Source: Novipirellula artificiosorum
GTDB taxonomy: Bacteria > Planctomycetota > Planctomycetia > Pirellulales > Pirellulaceae
Reading direction: 5' to 3'
NCBI RefSeq assembly: GCF_007860135.1
Contig: NZ_SJPV01000001.1
Span: 863,199 to 927,198 of the forward strand
DNA length: 64,000 nt
In this document: positions 1 to 9,403 of the stretch, in pieces
Numbering within the stretch: position 1 is the stretch's first letter
Layout of the letters: the number at the start of each line of letters is the position of its first letter
The notes under the pieces: generated by a model
The model's database searches: none
What the model was told of the DNA's origin: nothing
What the model saw: the letters and a program-made list of their open reading frames with translations, nothing else
Made by a program: the position numbers and the translations under genes

Positions 1-152
1 CGAGTTCAAACAGCGTTCGAAGCTGTTTTCGTCCCTGCAGCATTTTGAATAAGATTCCGCTTCCCAATTCCCCCCATCTCAACAACCAGCACTTCGCTCT
101 TTTCCATCTCCCCCCCCTGCTCACTTCCCGCCATCACGTGGGACCTTACATC

Positions 153-1661
153 ATGCAACCCAATCGGCCATCTCGCCCGCGAGATCAGCGTGGTTCGAGT
201 GACAACAACGGACCGCGAGAGTATCGCAATTACCGACGTCAAAACGACCGACCTCGTCATCCCGACAAAGAGGTGGATCAGCGTATCCGTGAACTGGACG
301 CGGAACGCGACCCGCTATCGCTGCCCGAAGAGATCGTCAGCGAAGCAAACAAGTGCGGCGAGAAAGTTGGCATTCCCAGTGCCGATCACGACACACCGCA
401 GCTTAACATCGCTCAGTTGCAGCGGATGCCAATCGAAGAATTGAACGAGATCGCGGCCCGCGAGGGGATTGCCGAGGTCAAAGGGGGGAAACAGGAGCTG
501 ATCTTCAGCATCTTGAAGCACCGCATGAAGGCGGGCGGCTTGATGTTCGGCGAAGGCACGCTCGAAATCCTGCCGGATGGTTTCGGGTTCTTGCGTAGTG
601 CCGACTACCACTATGTATCGTGCCCAGACGACATCTACGTTTCGCCGAGTCAGATCCGACGCTTCGGCTTGCAAACCGGCAGCCATGTTGCGGGTCAAAT
701 CCGGCCTCCGAAGGAAAACGAACGCTACTTCGCTCTGCTGCGAATCGAAGCGATCAACCGTTTGGATCCGATGCAGCGTCAGCACCAAAAGCCGTTCGAT
801 GAGTTGACGCCTTTGCATCCCAACAAGCGGATCATGATGGAGCATGACAGCAAAGAATGGAGCACACGTGTGGTCGACATGTTGACCCCGATCGGGTTTG
901 GTCAACGCGGTTTGATTGTCAGCCCACCGCGAGCGGGCAAGACAATTCTGATGCAACAACTTGCTCGTGCCGTACTGGCCAACTATCCCGAAGCCTATGT
1001 CTTTGTGTTGCTGATTGACGAACGCCCCGAAGAGGTCACCGATATGGAGCGCGAAGTGCGCGGCCCCCAATGCGAGGTGATCAGTAGCACGTTCGATGAA
1101 CCCGCCCAGCGGCACATCCAGGTCGCACAGATGGTGATTGAGAAAGCCAAGCGGATGGTCGAAGCAGGAACCGATGTCGTGATCTTCTTGGACTCGATCA
1201 CACGACTCGCACGCGCGCACAACAGCGACGGCGAATCGACTGGCAAACTACTTAGCGGGGGGTTAGACGCGGGGGCGCTGCAAAAACCAAAGGCCCTGTT
1301 CGGATCGGCGAGAAAGGTCGAAGAAGGGGGGTCGCTGACGATCCTTGCAACCGCCTTGGTCGATACCGGCAGCCGTATGGACGACATCATCTTTGAAGAA
1401 TTCAAGGGAACGGGGAACCTGGAAATCGTACTCGATCGTACCTTGGTGGATCGAAGGGTCTGGCCCGCGATTGACATTGGCAGCAGCGGAACGCGGCGAG
1501 AAGAAATGTTGATGGACCCCGAAGAGCATCGTCGCATTTCCGGTCTTCGCCGAGCAATCGCCGGGTTGGCACCAGCCGATGCGATGCAGAACCTGCTGAC
1601 CCAACTTCGTAAGACGCAAAACAATGCCGAATTTTTGATGAGTTTGAAGGATGTCGATTGA
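153..1661 (+). CDS. rho: Transcription termination factor Rho
   Basis: Hexameric RNA helicase that ends transcription of untranslated RNA in the cytoplasm. The C-terminal two thirds is typical Rho: a cold-shock-like RNA-binding region ([14 protein letters not shown], then [15 protein letters not shown]), a Walker A loop PPRAGKT, the Walker B region [14 protein letters not shown], and the motif [13 protein letters not shown]. The first ~75 residues are basic and rich in Arg, Asn and Asp, an N-terminal extension of a kind common in high-GC bacteria. The frame is open further upstream from a TTG at 45, but the ATG at 153 gives a sensible start (503 aa). Its last 11 bases overlap the start of ribH, so the two are probably co-transcribed. 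Confidence 0.96.
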   Translation: MQPNRPSRPRDQRGSSDNNGPREYRNYRRQNDRPRHPDKEVDQRIRELDAERDPLSLPEEIVSEANKCGEKVGIPSADHDTPQLNIAQLQRMPIEELNEIAAREGIAEVKGGKQELIFSILKHRMKAGGLMFGEGTLEILPDGFGFLRSADYHYVSCPDDIYVSPSQIRRFGLQTGSHVAGQIRPPKENERYFALLRIEAINRLDPMQRQHQKPFDELTPLHPNKRIMMEHDSKEWSTRVVDMLTPIGFGQRGLIVSPPRAGKTILMQQLARAVLANYPEAYVFVLLIDERPEEVTDMEREVRGPQCEVISSTFDEPAQRHIQVAQMVIEKAKRMVEAGTDVVIFLDSITRLARAHNSDGESTGKLLSGGLDAGALQKPKALFGSARKVEEGGSLTILATALVDTGSRMDDIIFEEFKGTGNLEIVLDRTLVDRRVWPAIDIGSSGTRREEMLMDPEEHRRISGLRRAIAGLAPADAMQNLLTQLRKTQNNAEFLMSLKDVD

Positions 1662-2118
1662 ACGAACGGGACTCGATGGCAAACTGCCAAAGGGACGAAT
1701 CGCGATCATCGCAAGTCGCTACAACCCTGCAATTTGTGATTCGTTGGTCAAGGCCGCCGTCGCAACCCTCTGCGAAGCGGGCGTTGATTCGCAAAGCATC
1801 GTCGTCGTCAGGGTTCCTGGCGCCTGGGAATTGCCGCTGGTGGCTCGTAAAATGATCGACAAAGCAAAGGTGATCGGGGTGGTCACCCTGGGCTGTGTGA
1901 TCAAAGGCGAAACGACCCACGATGAACACATCAACCGGGCAGTCAGCTTGTCACTGATGCAACTGTCGATCGAAACGCGGATCCCGATCGGATTTGGCCT
2001 CTTGACTTGCAACACCGTGGAACAAGCGTTGCAGCGAAGTGGTGGGAACGTTGGCAACAAGGGCGAAGAAGCCGCCGGAGCCGTGATCGAGATACTGCGG
2101 CTCGATAGCCAACTGTAA
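1651..2118 (+). CDS. ribH: 6,7-dimethyl-8-ribityllumazine synthase
   Basis: Condenses 5-amino-6-ribitylamino-uracil with 3,4-dihydroxy-2-butanone 4-phosphate, the penultimate step of riboflavin synthesis. The 155-aa length is standard. Visible family signatures are the N-terminal strand [20 protein letters not shown], the substrate loop VPGAWELPL, and [18 protein letters not shown] with the catalytic His. The ATG lies 11 bases inside the end of rho, implying translational coupling. nusB follows 148 bases downstream; ribH-nusB order is common in bacteria, which supports both calls. Confidence 0.96.
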   Translation: MSIERTGLDGKLPKGRIAIIASRYNPAICDSLVKAAVATLCEAGVDSQSIVVVRVPGAWELPLVARKMIDKAKVIGVVTLGCVIKGETTHDEHINRAVSLSLMQLSIETRIPIGFGLLTCNTVEQALQRSGGNVGNKGEEAAGAVIEILRLDSQL

Positions 2119-2266
2119 GCAACGTCTTTGCAGCGATCGTGGATTCTTGATGCCGATTCCGTTTGCCCCTAATCGGCGCGTGACCCGTTTGCTTCTAGAA
2201 TCGTTGCACCGTCGAAGTTGCGCGGTGCTGATTCCCGTTTCCTCTGTTTGAAGTTGTTAGGTTCGA

Positions 2267-2698
2267 ATGTCCACTCGCCGCCGCGCCCGCGAGATCGTAT
2301 TGCAACTGCTGTACGAAGCGGACATCAATGACGCTCGTGAAGAGGACGCTGCGATGCAGTTCATCCGATCGCGACTTCAAGGCCGAAAAGCTTTAACGGT
2401 GTTTGCTCATCAGTTGCTCGTTGGAACGCTAAAAAACCGCGACGCCATTGATGTCCAGCTCTCTAAATTGGCGACCAACTGGACGCTACCACGGATGGCG
2501 GTGACCGATCGTAATGTGCTACGGCTGGGGGCATACGAAATCCTCTTCGCGGACACACCCGGCCGCGTCGCTGTCAACGAAGCGATCGTCCTCGCCAAAC
2601 GTTACGGCGACAAGAACAGCCCTCGCTTCGTCAACGGGGTCCTCGACCGACTCTACAAGGATCTCGCGGGCCAGCCGCAAGCGGACAAGCCGACTTAG
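2267..2698 (+). CDS. nusB: Transcription antitermination factor NusB
   Basis: Small all-helical RNA-binding protein that works with NusE (ribosomal protein S10) on boxA in rRNA antitermination. The 143-aa length is normal. Family features are the N-terminal [16 protein letters not shown] (equivalent to the usual RRxAVQALYQ stretch), the central [15 protein letters not shown] and the C-terminal [13 protein letters not shown] followed by FVNGVLDRL. It is the third gene of the rho-ribH-nusB group. The metallo-hydrolase on the other strand converges on it, with 42 bases between the stop codons. Confidence 0.96.
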   Translation: MSTRRRAREIVLQLLYEADINDAREEDAAMQFIRSRLQGRKALTVFAHQLLVGTLKNRDAIDVQLSKLATNWTLPRMAVTDRNVLRLGAYEILFADTPGRVAVNEAIVLAKRYGDKNSPRFVNGVLDRLYKDLAGQPQADKPT

Positions 2699-2740
2699 AC
2701 GAGGTGCGAGCGGACGCCGGATCACTGACGGCCGGGACGC

Positions 2741-3493
2741 TCAAAAATCCAACACCATCTCGTCCTCGGCCAAGATGACTTCGGCGGCGCATTCTCGTCG
2801 TACCCCGTCGATGCCAATCGGATCCTCGGAGGTTTCCATCGGATTGATGTGGGTCAGCAACAACTTCTTTGGCAAAACCTGCTTCGCAATCTCCGCCACG
2901 CGACTGGTCCAACTATGTCCGGTCTTTTTCGCCCACTCGGCATGCGCATCTCGAAAATAGCATTCATGCATCAACAGATCACAGTGCTTGGACCATTCAA
3001 TCGCCTCTTGCGTCCTGTCGCCCGTGGTATCGGAAACGTAAATCAACTTCTTCGCAGGCTGTGACCATTGAACCGCGTAGGCAACCGACCCGCCGGGGTG
3101 GGTTTGCGGACGCCAAGAGACGCGGGCGTCACCAATCGAAAACTCCACTTGATCGTCAATCGCGACCCACTCCGCATCGATTTGGGCGGGAAAGATCAAC
3201 TCGCTAAAGAGATGCTTGCGGACCGCGTCGATCTTTTTCTGCTCCCCCCAAATCCGGCACCGTTTCACCGGACGTTGATGGAACACGTCCAACAAAAAGG
3301 TCAATCCGACGATGTGATCCAAATGGGCGTGACTGAGCAAAATATCGATCGAATCGGTCTCGATTAGCCCGGGCAATCGAAAAACCCCTGATCCGGCATC
3401 CAGCAGGATCCCCGATTCGGGCAAAAAATAGCAGGACGTGTGCCGCCGAGCGTTGGGATGATAGCCGACCGTGCCAAGGCAATGAAGTCGCAT
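2741..3493 (-). CDS. Metallo-beta-lactamase-fold hydrolase, RNase Z-like
   Basis: Predicted zinc-dependent cytoplasmic hydrolase, 250 aa, no signal peptide. It starts with the fold's first strands (MRLHCLGTVGYHPN, then GILLDAGSG) and carries the metal motif SHAHLDH, with H55, H57, D59 and H60. Later metal ligands fit the DTTGDR, LLMHECYF and LLLTHINP segments. The arrangement resembles RNase Z and the Atu/ElaC-like subgroup rather than beta-lactamases, but I cannot tell whether the substrate is tRNA or a small phosphodiester. It is transcribed alone toward nusB. The ATG at 3493 is the only start that keeps the complete first strand. Confidence 0.85.
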   Translation of the reverse strand: MRLHCLGTVGYHPNARRHTSCYFLPESGILLDAGSGVFRLPGLIETDSIDILLSHAHLDHIVGLTFLLDVFHQRPVKRCRIWGEQKKIDAVRKHLFSELIFPAQIDAEWVAIDDQVEFSIGDARVSWRPQTHPGGSVAYAVQWSQPAKKLIYVSDTTGDRTQEAIEWSKHCDLLMHECYFRDAHAEWAKKTGHSWTSRVAEIAKQVLPKKLLLTHINPMETSEDPIGIDGVRRECAAEVILAEDEMVLDF

Positions 3494-3657
3494 CGCTGTC
3501 GGTTCTCCGCAAGAAAAAGTCTAGATTTCGGCGCTCGGCCGACCCCATTGTAATCGCTCGGAGGATTGACCCCAATGCGGACTCACCCGTTTGCGGGGCA
3601 CTTGCCAGAGAAGATAGTTTTGGATATTGTTTTTTTTCTCATCGCTAGCCAATCGAC

Positions 3658-3741
3658 GCGGATGTGGCGGAATTGGCAGACGCGCTAGATTCAGGTTCTA
3701 GTGGCCGCAAGGTCGTGGAGGTTCAAGTCCTCTCATCCGCA
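3658..3741 (+). tRNA. tRNA-Leu (anticodon CAG)
   Basis: An 84-base class II tRNA. The acceptor stem GCGGATG (3658-3664) pairs perfectly with CATCCGC (3734-3740), followed by discriminator A at 3741. The anticodon stem CTAGA/TCTAG encloses the loop TTCAGGT, giving anticodon CAG (reads CUG leucine codons). The long variable arm (GGCCGCAAGGTC region) and the T arm GAGGTTCAAGTCCTC complete the cloverleaf. CCA is not encoded. Confidence 0.97.
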
Positions 3742-3753
3742 CTCGGTCTTTAC

Positions 3754-3788
3754 GGGGTTTTCGCTCATTTGGCGAAGACCCCTTTTTT
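3754..3788 (+). terminator. Intrinsic terminator of tRNA-Leu
   Basis: Twelve bases after the tRNA, GGGGTTTTCGC pairs with GCGAAGACCCC (11 bp with one T-G wobble) around a short loop and is followed directly by six Ts. This is a textbook Rho-independent terminator on the tRNA strand. Confidence 0.9.
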
Positions 3789-3995
3789 GATGCTTGGCGG
3801 GTTTTGATGCTTGGCGGGCACGTGAAGTGATTGTTCTTGCTTTACAAATGCGTTGCTAGCCGAACCATCGAGGTGGTTTCGCACGCAAGGGTGCCCAGAA
3901 GACTAAGTGAAAGGGATAGCAGAATCGTTGCTTTCAGTAAGGTGCATATTTTTCTCCGGATTCGTTCTTTGTAGGGGGCGAGTCGGAAAAGGCAA

Positions 3996-5276
3996 TCAGT
4001 CTTTCTTGGTGGGATCGGTTACGCGTCCGACAAACAGGATTGAGCCGGACTGGCGATCTCGAATCAAGAAAGCGAAGGGATGATCAACGTTAAAAAGTGC
4101 CGGGGGTGGTTGAACGCTCGTCGCGCGAACCCCACCGATACCGGTGACTGCGGCGGCGACGGTCCCTTCTTCATCCACCTTAATGACAGCTTTATGGATC
4201 ACCGTCGAAAGTTTGATTCGTTCATCATGGGTAAGACCGGAAAAGTCCGCGCCATCTGTAAATGCATTCGACAACCCCATTTTGGAAAGGTGTGGGATCA
4301 GATTGTAGTTGGTGTTTAATTCAAACTTTGGCAACGTCACGATGGTTGCGTGTTTACGCTTTGCCTTGGAAAGTAGACCGTTCAAGGTTTCGACATCCAA
4401 TTGTTCGAGCATGGTTGCCAACCCGTCATTGGCGGTAGGCAACAGAATGACCATTTCGACTCGCTGGGTCTCTTTTCCGTATGGCAGAATCCCCAGGGTC
4501 AATCCGTCACCCGCAACCGTTTGCATTCCCATCTGCTTCCTCATCATGGGAACATCCGTCGTCTTTCCGTCCATCAATACAAAGGGGCATGGCCGCGTGG
4601 CATGTTCAGAAAACGCATTGGCCCAGGACCCTTTGAAGTGAATGGCACTTGCCAGGAACATCAGCGTCTCTGCATCGACCGTCTCGCGGGATGCAAGATC
4701 GCGTATCAGTTCGTTGGTTGAATTGGACACCCAATCATTGATCGCACGGATTGATTCATTTTGTTGGTGCTTGAAATCAAGCTGACTGAATCCGGCAAAT
4801 CGACTGGTAAGGGAAGCCGCATAGTCGGGACGAAGTTCCAGCCCGGCGCGGAGCCAAAGGTGAGATGCCATTTTGATATCCGCGCCCATTTGATCCTGGT
4901 CGTTCATCATCTCGATGAAGGGACGATACAACGTCGAAACGTTGGCATCGCGATACAGTAGCGATTGAAACTCTTCGCGTGTTTTGCCACGACTGCCGGA
5001 CTCAAGAAGAGCCAGTGCCATATGAATGTTCACGGGCGAACAGAACACGTTTTTGTCGTCTTCCTTGCTCAGCCGACGCAAAAAATCGATAGACAATCGG
5101 TTCTGTTCGGTCACAAGCGGCGTAAAATCAACGGGGTCGGCGTTGGCTTGCTCGGAGGTCGATTGGGCCGCAATGATGGTCAGCGGCAGCGTGACGAGAG
5201 CAAAGAACAGGCCAAACGCAATAGGATTGACGCGGAAACACATCCGATGAAGTGTCTGGAAAGGGAAACGAAACAT
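3996..5276 (-). CDS. Secreted serpin (serine protease inhibitor)
   Basis: A 426-aa serpin with an N-terminal hydrophobic segment ending near AAQS, so likely exported. Serpin hallmarks are NVFCSPVNIHMALALLESGSRGKT, LMFLASAIHFKGSWANAF, the breach region VIHKAVIKVDEEGT and the C-terminal FNVDHPFAFLIRD. The hinge reads E-E-G-T-V-A-A-A-V-T, which keeps the small residues needed for loop insertion, so it should be an inhibitory serpin. Counting from the conserved Glu at P17 puts an Ala at P1 with Arg at P2; a one-residue shift would place Arg at P1 (trypsin-like targets). AGGA lies 8 bases before the ATG. It follows the coiled-coil gene on the same strand by 80 bases. Bacterial serpins are patchily distributed. 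Confidence 0.93.
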   Translation of the reverse strand: MFRFPFQTLHRMCFRVNPIAFGLFFALVTLPLTIIAAQSTSEQANADPVDFTPLVTEQNRLSIDFLRRLSKEDDKNVFCSPVNIHMALALLESGSRGKTREEFQSLLYRDANVSTLYRPFIEMMNDQDQMGADIKMASHLWLRAGLELRPDYAASLTSRFAGFSQLDFKHQQNESIRAINDWVSNSTNELIRDLASRETVDAETLMFLASAIHFKGSWANAFSEHATRPCPFVLMDGKTTDVPMMRKQMGMQTVAGDGLTLGILPYGKETQRVEMVILLPTANDGLATMLEQLDVETLNGLLSKAKRKHATIVTLPKFELNTNYNLIPHLSKMGLSNAFTDGADFSGLTHDERIKLSTVIHKAVIKVDEEGTVAAAVTGIGGVRATSVQPPPALFNVDHPFAFLIRDRQSGSILFVGRVTDPTKKD

Positions 5277-5356
5277 GATGAAAATCCTAACGGGATTCGA
5301 GTAGAGGAAAAAGTAAAGACAACGATCGAGATGAAATGGATCCTGGCCGATACTGG

Positions 5357-6601
5357 CTAGCTTCCAAATCCGATGAACATAGCTGGCATGTCGCGAGTTG
5401 ATGCAGGAGACGGATCGGCAATCGATTGTGTCGGTTTCTCCTCGGCTCTTCGCGGCGGATCCTGACGTGGTGGAACAACGATCCGCTGTTCTGCGATTGT
5501 GCGAACGTTTTGAGCCTGCGTGGTGAACGTAGCGATGGCGTTTTGCAACTTAGCAGAAAGCATCGATTCAACGACTTGCATCTGATTCTTGAGGTCACGA
5601 TGAATCTGTGTCGCTTGATCCAATGTCATTGAAAGTGTGGACAGGCCTTTGGGAGTGGGGATCTCCAACTTCATCTTGCTCAGAATGGGATCGAGCAACG
5701 CGTCGACAATCTTGTTGAGTGGCTTCAGAATGATCCCGGCGATATCCTGAGGCTTCTCGAGCACCTCGCGAACATTGAAACGCTTCGTCTGACGAGTGAT
5801 TGGGTTTTTGATGTTGATTTGCTTGGTGATTACCGAATCAATCTTTCCGACAAGCTCTTCAGCACCTTTGATTGTGTCTCCGCTACGGCGTACGGAGTCA
5901 TGTACGATGGAGAATGCTGCGAACACCCCATCGATTATTTGGAAGGACGAAGCGATTTTCTGTGTCTCAGCGCTAACCTGAGCAATACCGTCAGCAGTCG
6001 TCCGGATCGTCCAACGACTACGCGATGCAACGTCATCCAACGAACTCGTTAAATGAGGGTGGTATTTGGCTAACTCCGTCGCGCTTACCAAAGCCTGTCG
6101 ATAGGCATCGATCTCGCGTTTGCAGGAATCCAGTTTTGCCCGCCCAATGGCGATGGTTTGACGTAGGTTCTTAACGCGTTGCTTGGCTGGCTTGAGGACA
6201 TCTCGCTCGAAGGCGTCGGCCTTTTTGCGAACGCTAGCGACTTGCTTTTGGACGCGGTCGATATTCTTCTTCAGATGACGGGCTACGGTGCGGACGTGCG
6301 GCAAAGACTGGTAGGGCGTCAGGCGATCGGAGAGGCGTTTGAGGCGGCGATCGAAGTCACGGATCAATGACGTCGTTTTGATGCCCACCTTGATGCCTTC
6401 CTCGAATCGCCATGCGGCTTGATCGAGGTCAACCAATTGAGACTGGAAAGTACTGCATTGCGAATCAAGTCGCTTCAGATCCGCATCGATGGCCGCGCAG
6501 TTGGGGAAACGCGCAGAAATCGCAGCTGATGCCGACGGGGTGGGCAAAACCAATGATAGACCACAAAGAAGCGTGAGGGTGGTCAGGATATTTCGGAACA
6601 T
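5357..6601 (-). CDS. Secreted coiled-coil protein of unknown function
   Basis: I do not recognise this 414-aa protein. It has a clear signal peptide (hydrophobic stretch, then PTPSASA-A) and then long helical heptad-like sequence from about residue 35 to 200, rich in Leu, Lys, Arg and Asp. Two cysteines near the start (CAAIDADLKRLDSQC) could form a disulfide. The end is Pro-rich (VVPPRQDPPRRAEEKPTQ). No enzymatic motif is visible. It lies directly upstream of the serpin on the same strand, so the two may be co-expressed in the envelope; a role as scaffold or partner is only inference. Confidence 0.75.
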   Translation of the reverse strand: MFRNILTTLTLLCGLSLVLPTPSASAAISARFPNCAAIDADLKRLDSQCSTFQSQLVDLDQAAWRFEEGIKVGIKTTSLIRDFDRRLKRLSDRLTPYQSLPHVRTVARHLKKNIDRVQKQVASVRKKADAFERDVLKPAKQRVKNLRQTIAIGRAKLDSCKREIDAYRQALVSATELAKYHPHLTSSLDDVASRSRWTIRTTADGIAQVSAETQKIASSFQIIDGVFAAFSIVHDSVRRSGDTIKGAEELVGKIDSVITKQINIKNPITRQTKRFNVREVLEKPQDIAGIILKPLNKIVDALLDPILSKMKLEIPTPKGLSTLSMTLDQATQIHRDLKNQMQVVESMLSAKLQNAIATFTTQAQNVRTIAEQRIVVPPRQDPPRRAEEKPTQSIADPSPASTRDMPAMFIGFGS

Positions 6602-7077
6602 GCGTCCAGGCTCGGCTCAAGGGGCGGCAAAATGTCGCGGCCAACATGGCACTGACCCTCATCCCAGCGGACGCGGCGTCCAACAGGGGACACCCTTTGC
6701 CAAAGAATCTTCCAAGTTTTGGCGGAATACGGATCTCCGGGGATAAAACTGGCTCATCCGACGGAAGCGCGCGGAACCCAGACTCGAGGTTTTTTGGAGG
6801 TTTGGCTCCGGTGTCCAATGATCTCTTAAGAAAGAGTCCCCAACGGACGGTCGTCCGCTGGGAACCGGTAGCACCCTTGGCGCACCGTCGACCGGGATAT
6901 CCCTTGTCAAGTTGCACCTCTGCAGAGCTCCACTCCGTTTCTCCCGGCAACTGCACGATAACAAGTGAAAATAGCTCCTGCCAGCAATGATTGGACACCG
7001 GAGAGATGCCTCGAAAACCTCCTGCGCACGCTTCCGCCAGATGAGCCTAAAACTCTGACGCCGGCGTAGCCGAAACG
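6602..7077 (+). other. Gene-poor stretch
   Basis: No ORF here has a recognisable motif. Overlapping open frames run across it on both strands, extend into the ends of neighbouring genes, and have Arg, Ser and Cys-rich compositions typical of shadow translation. The upstream region of the coiled-coil gene should lie at the left end. No hairpin or repeat was recognised. Confidence 0.5.
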
Positions 7078-7509
7078 CTAGACATGGCGCGCTGTACGGC
7101 GAGCGAGAAAAAACATGGCGACAGGCAACAACAGCAACGTACCGTAAACGATAGCCATCATTCTGTAGTCGGTGCCATTCGAGGTGTCGCCCTCGGCCAA
7201 AACAAAGACAATTCCAAATAGGGCGAAGGCCACGCCGAAGGCGAAGGGTTGCGTCTTGGCACGCCAAAGGCGATGGATCACAACGATGGAAATCGACGAA
7301 GAAAGAAAGAGGGTGAACGCCCAAAGCAGCATCGAGAAACGATGTCCCATGAGGCCATCGAGAGTCGAGACGAACAAAACCCAAAGCAGCAAAGTAAGCC
7401 CGATTGCTAGTGTGGCAGGCACGAGGGAAGCGAGGAACCGTAGACGCGAATGAGGAGCTGCATCCGATGTCGGCGATGTCGGTGACTGATAGGGGTTTAC
7501 CGTTTTCAT
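7078..7509 (-). CDS. Small membrane protein with N-terminal NPYQSP motif
   Basis: A 143-aa integral membrane protein of unknown function. The N-terminus (MKTVNPYQSPTSP) carries the NPYQSP-type motif seen at the start of many small planctomycete membrane proteins. After a short polar segment there are about four hydrophobic helices: ATLAIGLTLLLWVLFVS, MLLWAFTLFLSSSISIVVI, FGVAFALFGIVFVLA and MAIVYGTLLLLPVAMFFLA, ending in a basic tail. It stands alone, with gene-poor DNA on both sides. The ATG at 7509 is chosen because it exposes the motif at the extreme N-terminus. Confidence 0.75.
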   Translation of the reverse strand: MKTVNPYQSPTSPTSDAAPHSRLRFLASLVPATLAIGLTLLLWVLFVSTLDGLMGHRFSMLLWAFTLFLSSSISIVVIHRLWRAKTQPFAFGVAFALFGIVFVLAEGDTSNGTDYRMMAIVYGTLLLLPVAMFFLARRTARHV

Positions 7510-8237
7510 TCAGATCGCTGTCAAGCTTCGGTCGGACAATGAATCATTTTGCGTGGGTGAGACGGTCGCGTTGATTCTCCCATGGGATCTCAGGTAATTC
7601 TAACGAAAGACTGCACCATCGTGTGTCGGTGTAGCGAAGTTGCTTCGTTTGGCCGATGGTTACCATTATCGCTGGGTTAGCACGGACACGCTGTTTGGTA
7701 TCCGGTGACGTTTGTTCGCAGAGTTTAATCGTGACCAGCAGTTGCGATTCAGCAACGGTGAGTGCATGCACCGTTGTGATAGCAAACAGGCTAGCGATGA
7801 GCGGAGCGGTACCGATGGCGATCCAACAGGAGTTAACCACAGAGGACACGGAGAACACAGAGAAAGGCGAGCCAATGCCTCGGTGGACTCTGCGCTCTCA
7901 GTGGTTCAATATAGCCCTCACCCATTCGACGATAGAGACCGGCGAGGGGATCGATTGAATCGACGTAGCCATGATCCAATCGGCTTGCCGATCACTTACC
8001 GTGGCAAAAAATTCTCAACGGCGCGTCGTGCGGCCGACGGCGACTGCGGCGTCGCATCCAAGGTTTACCTAAACGTCTAGCAGCTTCTCGGAACTTTATC
8101 CGCATTCAGCCTGAGTGTTATGTCAAAGCAGCAATACTCGATAAAGAGCCTGTGCCTAACAGTTACCCAGGCGGGATTCACACCCGCTAATCTTCAAACC
8201 AATTCCAGTCCGCATCGTACACGCGTTGGGATTTGAC
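7510..8237 (+). other. Gene-poor stretch with one dispersed repeat
   Basis: About 730 bases without a convincing gene. Short open frames overlap on both strands and none keeps a motif. The only recognisable object is the CACAGAGGACACGG-type repeat at 7835-7866, listed separately. The rest may be decayed sequence. Confidence 0.5.
7835..7866 (+). repeat. Dispersed 'CCACAGAGGACACGGAGAACACAGAG' type repeat
   Basis: Purine-rich internally repetitive motif (ACAGAG-GACACGG-AGAACACAGAGAA) of a kind I recall from intergenic DNA of planctomycetes, verrucomicrobia and others, where it creates spurious TTEDTENTE or NHRGHGEHRE peptides. Only one copy was seen in the window. Function unknown. Confidence 0.6.
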
Positions 8238-9134
8238 CTATTGCGTGCGTTTGTGTTCCATGCCTTTGATCCTCAAGTGTGCATTTAGGAATGCAACGAT
8301 CTCTTGGTATTTTTCACGGTTGGCCGTCAGCAAATCATTGTGAGCCACACCCTCGAAGACGACAAGCTGTTTCGGTTCACGGGCAGCATCGAAAAGCCGT
8401 TGAGTTTCTGACAGTGTCGTGTGAGCGTCACAGTCTCCACCGGCAACGAGAATTGGACACCCCGCATTCTCAATATGATCAATGGGGCGCAGTTGCGACG
8501 GCAAAACACCCAGCCGAGGGTTCAACTGAACAAGCAGAGCGGGAGTAAGGAAATAGCTTAACGCACCCAGCCGCATCGACACACGGTTGTGCACTGCCTC
8601 GCTAATCGTTGGATAGACCGACTCCAGGACTAAGGCGTCAAGATCGAGGGGAGATGCCAAGAGAGCCGCAGCGCCACCAAGAGAACACCCAATCAGACCA
8701 ATTCGGTGATTTGGATTCCTGCTACGCGCAAACGCCACTGCCGCCACTGCATCGAGCCGTTCGCGATATCCTGCGGTAATGTTGTCGCCGAGAGACTCAC
8801 CATGTCCCTGGAGGTCAATCAGTAGCGTCGCGTAGCCGACGTCGTGGAGCAACATGGCACGGCCCAACATTGACCGTCGGTCGCCACGAATAGGGTGAAG
8901 CAATATCACTGTAGCCGTCGCGTTTTCACAAGGAACGAACCAAGCCGCTAGTGACGAACCAGAACCGGAAGGAATGGTCGTGGATTCGATTCGATACCCA
9001 CTGGGAGGAGGCCCGACCGCGTGATTCGAAGGCGCAACGAGAGCACCGGCGACGAACCATACCGTGCCAGCGAACGCTATCCCTGAAATCGCACAAACGA
9101 CAAACAGCAGTTGTCGGATTCGTTGCCGATTCAT
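8238..9134 (-). CDS. Alpha/beta-fold hydrolase, membrane-anchored or secreted
   Basis: A 298-aa serine hydrolase. The frame is open from a GTG at 9146, but the ATG at 9134 places the hydrophobic segment LLFVVCAISGIAFAGTVWFVAGALV correctly as a signal anchor. The fold follows: TVILLHPIRGDRRSM (oxyanion loop), LLIDLQGHGES, the nucleophile elbow GLIGCSLGGAAALL with Ser in GCSLGG, PILVAGGDCDAHT carrying a plausible acidic residue, and VFEGVAHNDLL with the catalytic His. It resembles the BAAT/dienelactone and YfhR-like family with an N-terminal anchor. The substrate cannot be predicted. No operon partner is apparent. Confidence 0.85.
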   Translation of the reverse strand: MNRQRIRQLLFVVCAISGIAFAGTVWFVAGALVAPSNHAVGPPPSGYRIESTTIPSGSGSSLAAWFVPCENATATVILLHPIRGDRRSMLGRAMLLHDVGYATLLIDLQGHGESLGDNITAGYRERLDAVAAVAFARSRNPNHRIGLIGCSLGGAAALLASPLDLDALVLESVYPTISEAVHNRVSMRLGALSYFLTPALLVQLNPRLGVLPSQLRPIDHIENAGCPILVAGGDCDAHTTLSETQRLFDAAREPKQLVVFEGVAHNDLLTANREKYQEIVAFLNAHLRIKGMEHKRTQ

Positions 9135-9403
9135 TGGGCGGGTCACAGAACGGTACCGACGTGGAGCATGTGGCTTGACACCTTTTGATCGAGCATCCCG
9201 TCAGATAGGAAATCCAACGGCCAGGGGCGTGACGATGAGTCTAGCAGTGAGCCATCGGCCGATCAATCATTTTTTCGTTGCGTGGATGCTATGAAGCACC
9301 GTGCAATGCCGAACGGAAGCGACAGTAATATGACGCGTCCTATTCATAGGATTCGGATCTTGATTGACGCCGACTCCGTGCCGTCATGGGCTTCGCAAAA
9401 AGG

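Noticed and set aside
315..1220. 301-codon minus-strand frame inside rho
   Set aside because: Antisense to unmistakable Rho motifs.
6465..6998. Minus-strand frame of 177 codons overlapping the coiled-coil gene start
   Set aside because: Overlaps the signal-peptide region of a well-supported gene in another frame, and its composition is shadow-like.
7544..7858. Minus-strand frame of 104 codons with a hydrophobic start
   Set aside because: The hydrophobic part partly derives from the dispersed CACAGAGGACACGG repeat region and no conserved feature follows.
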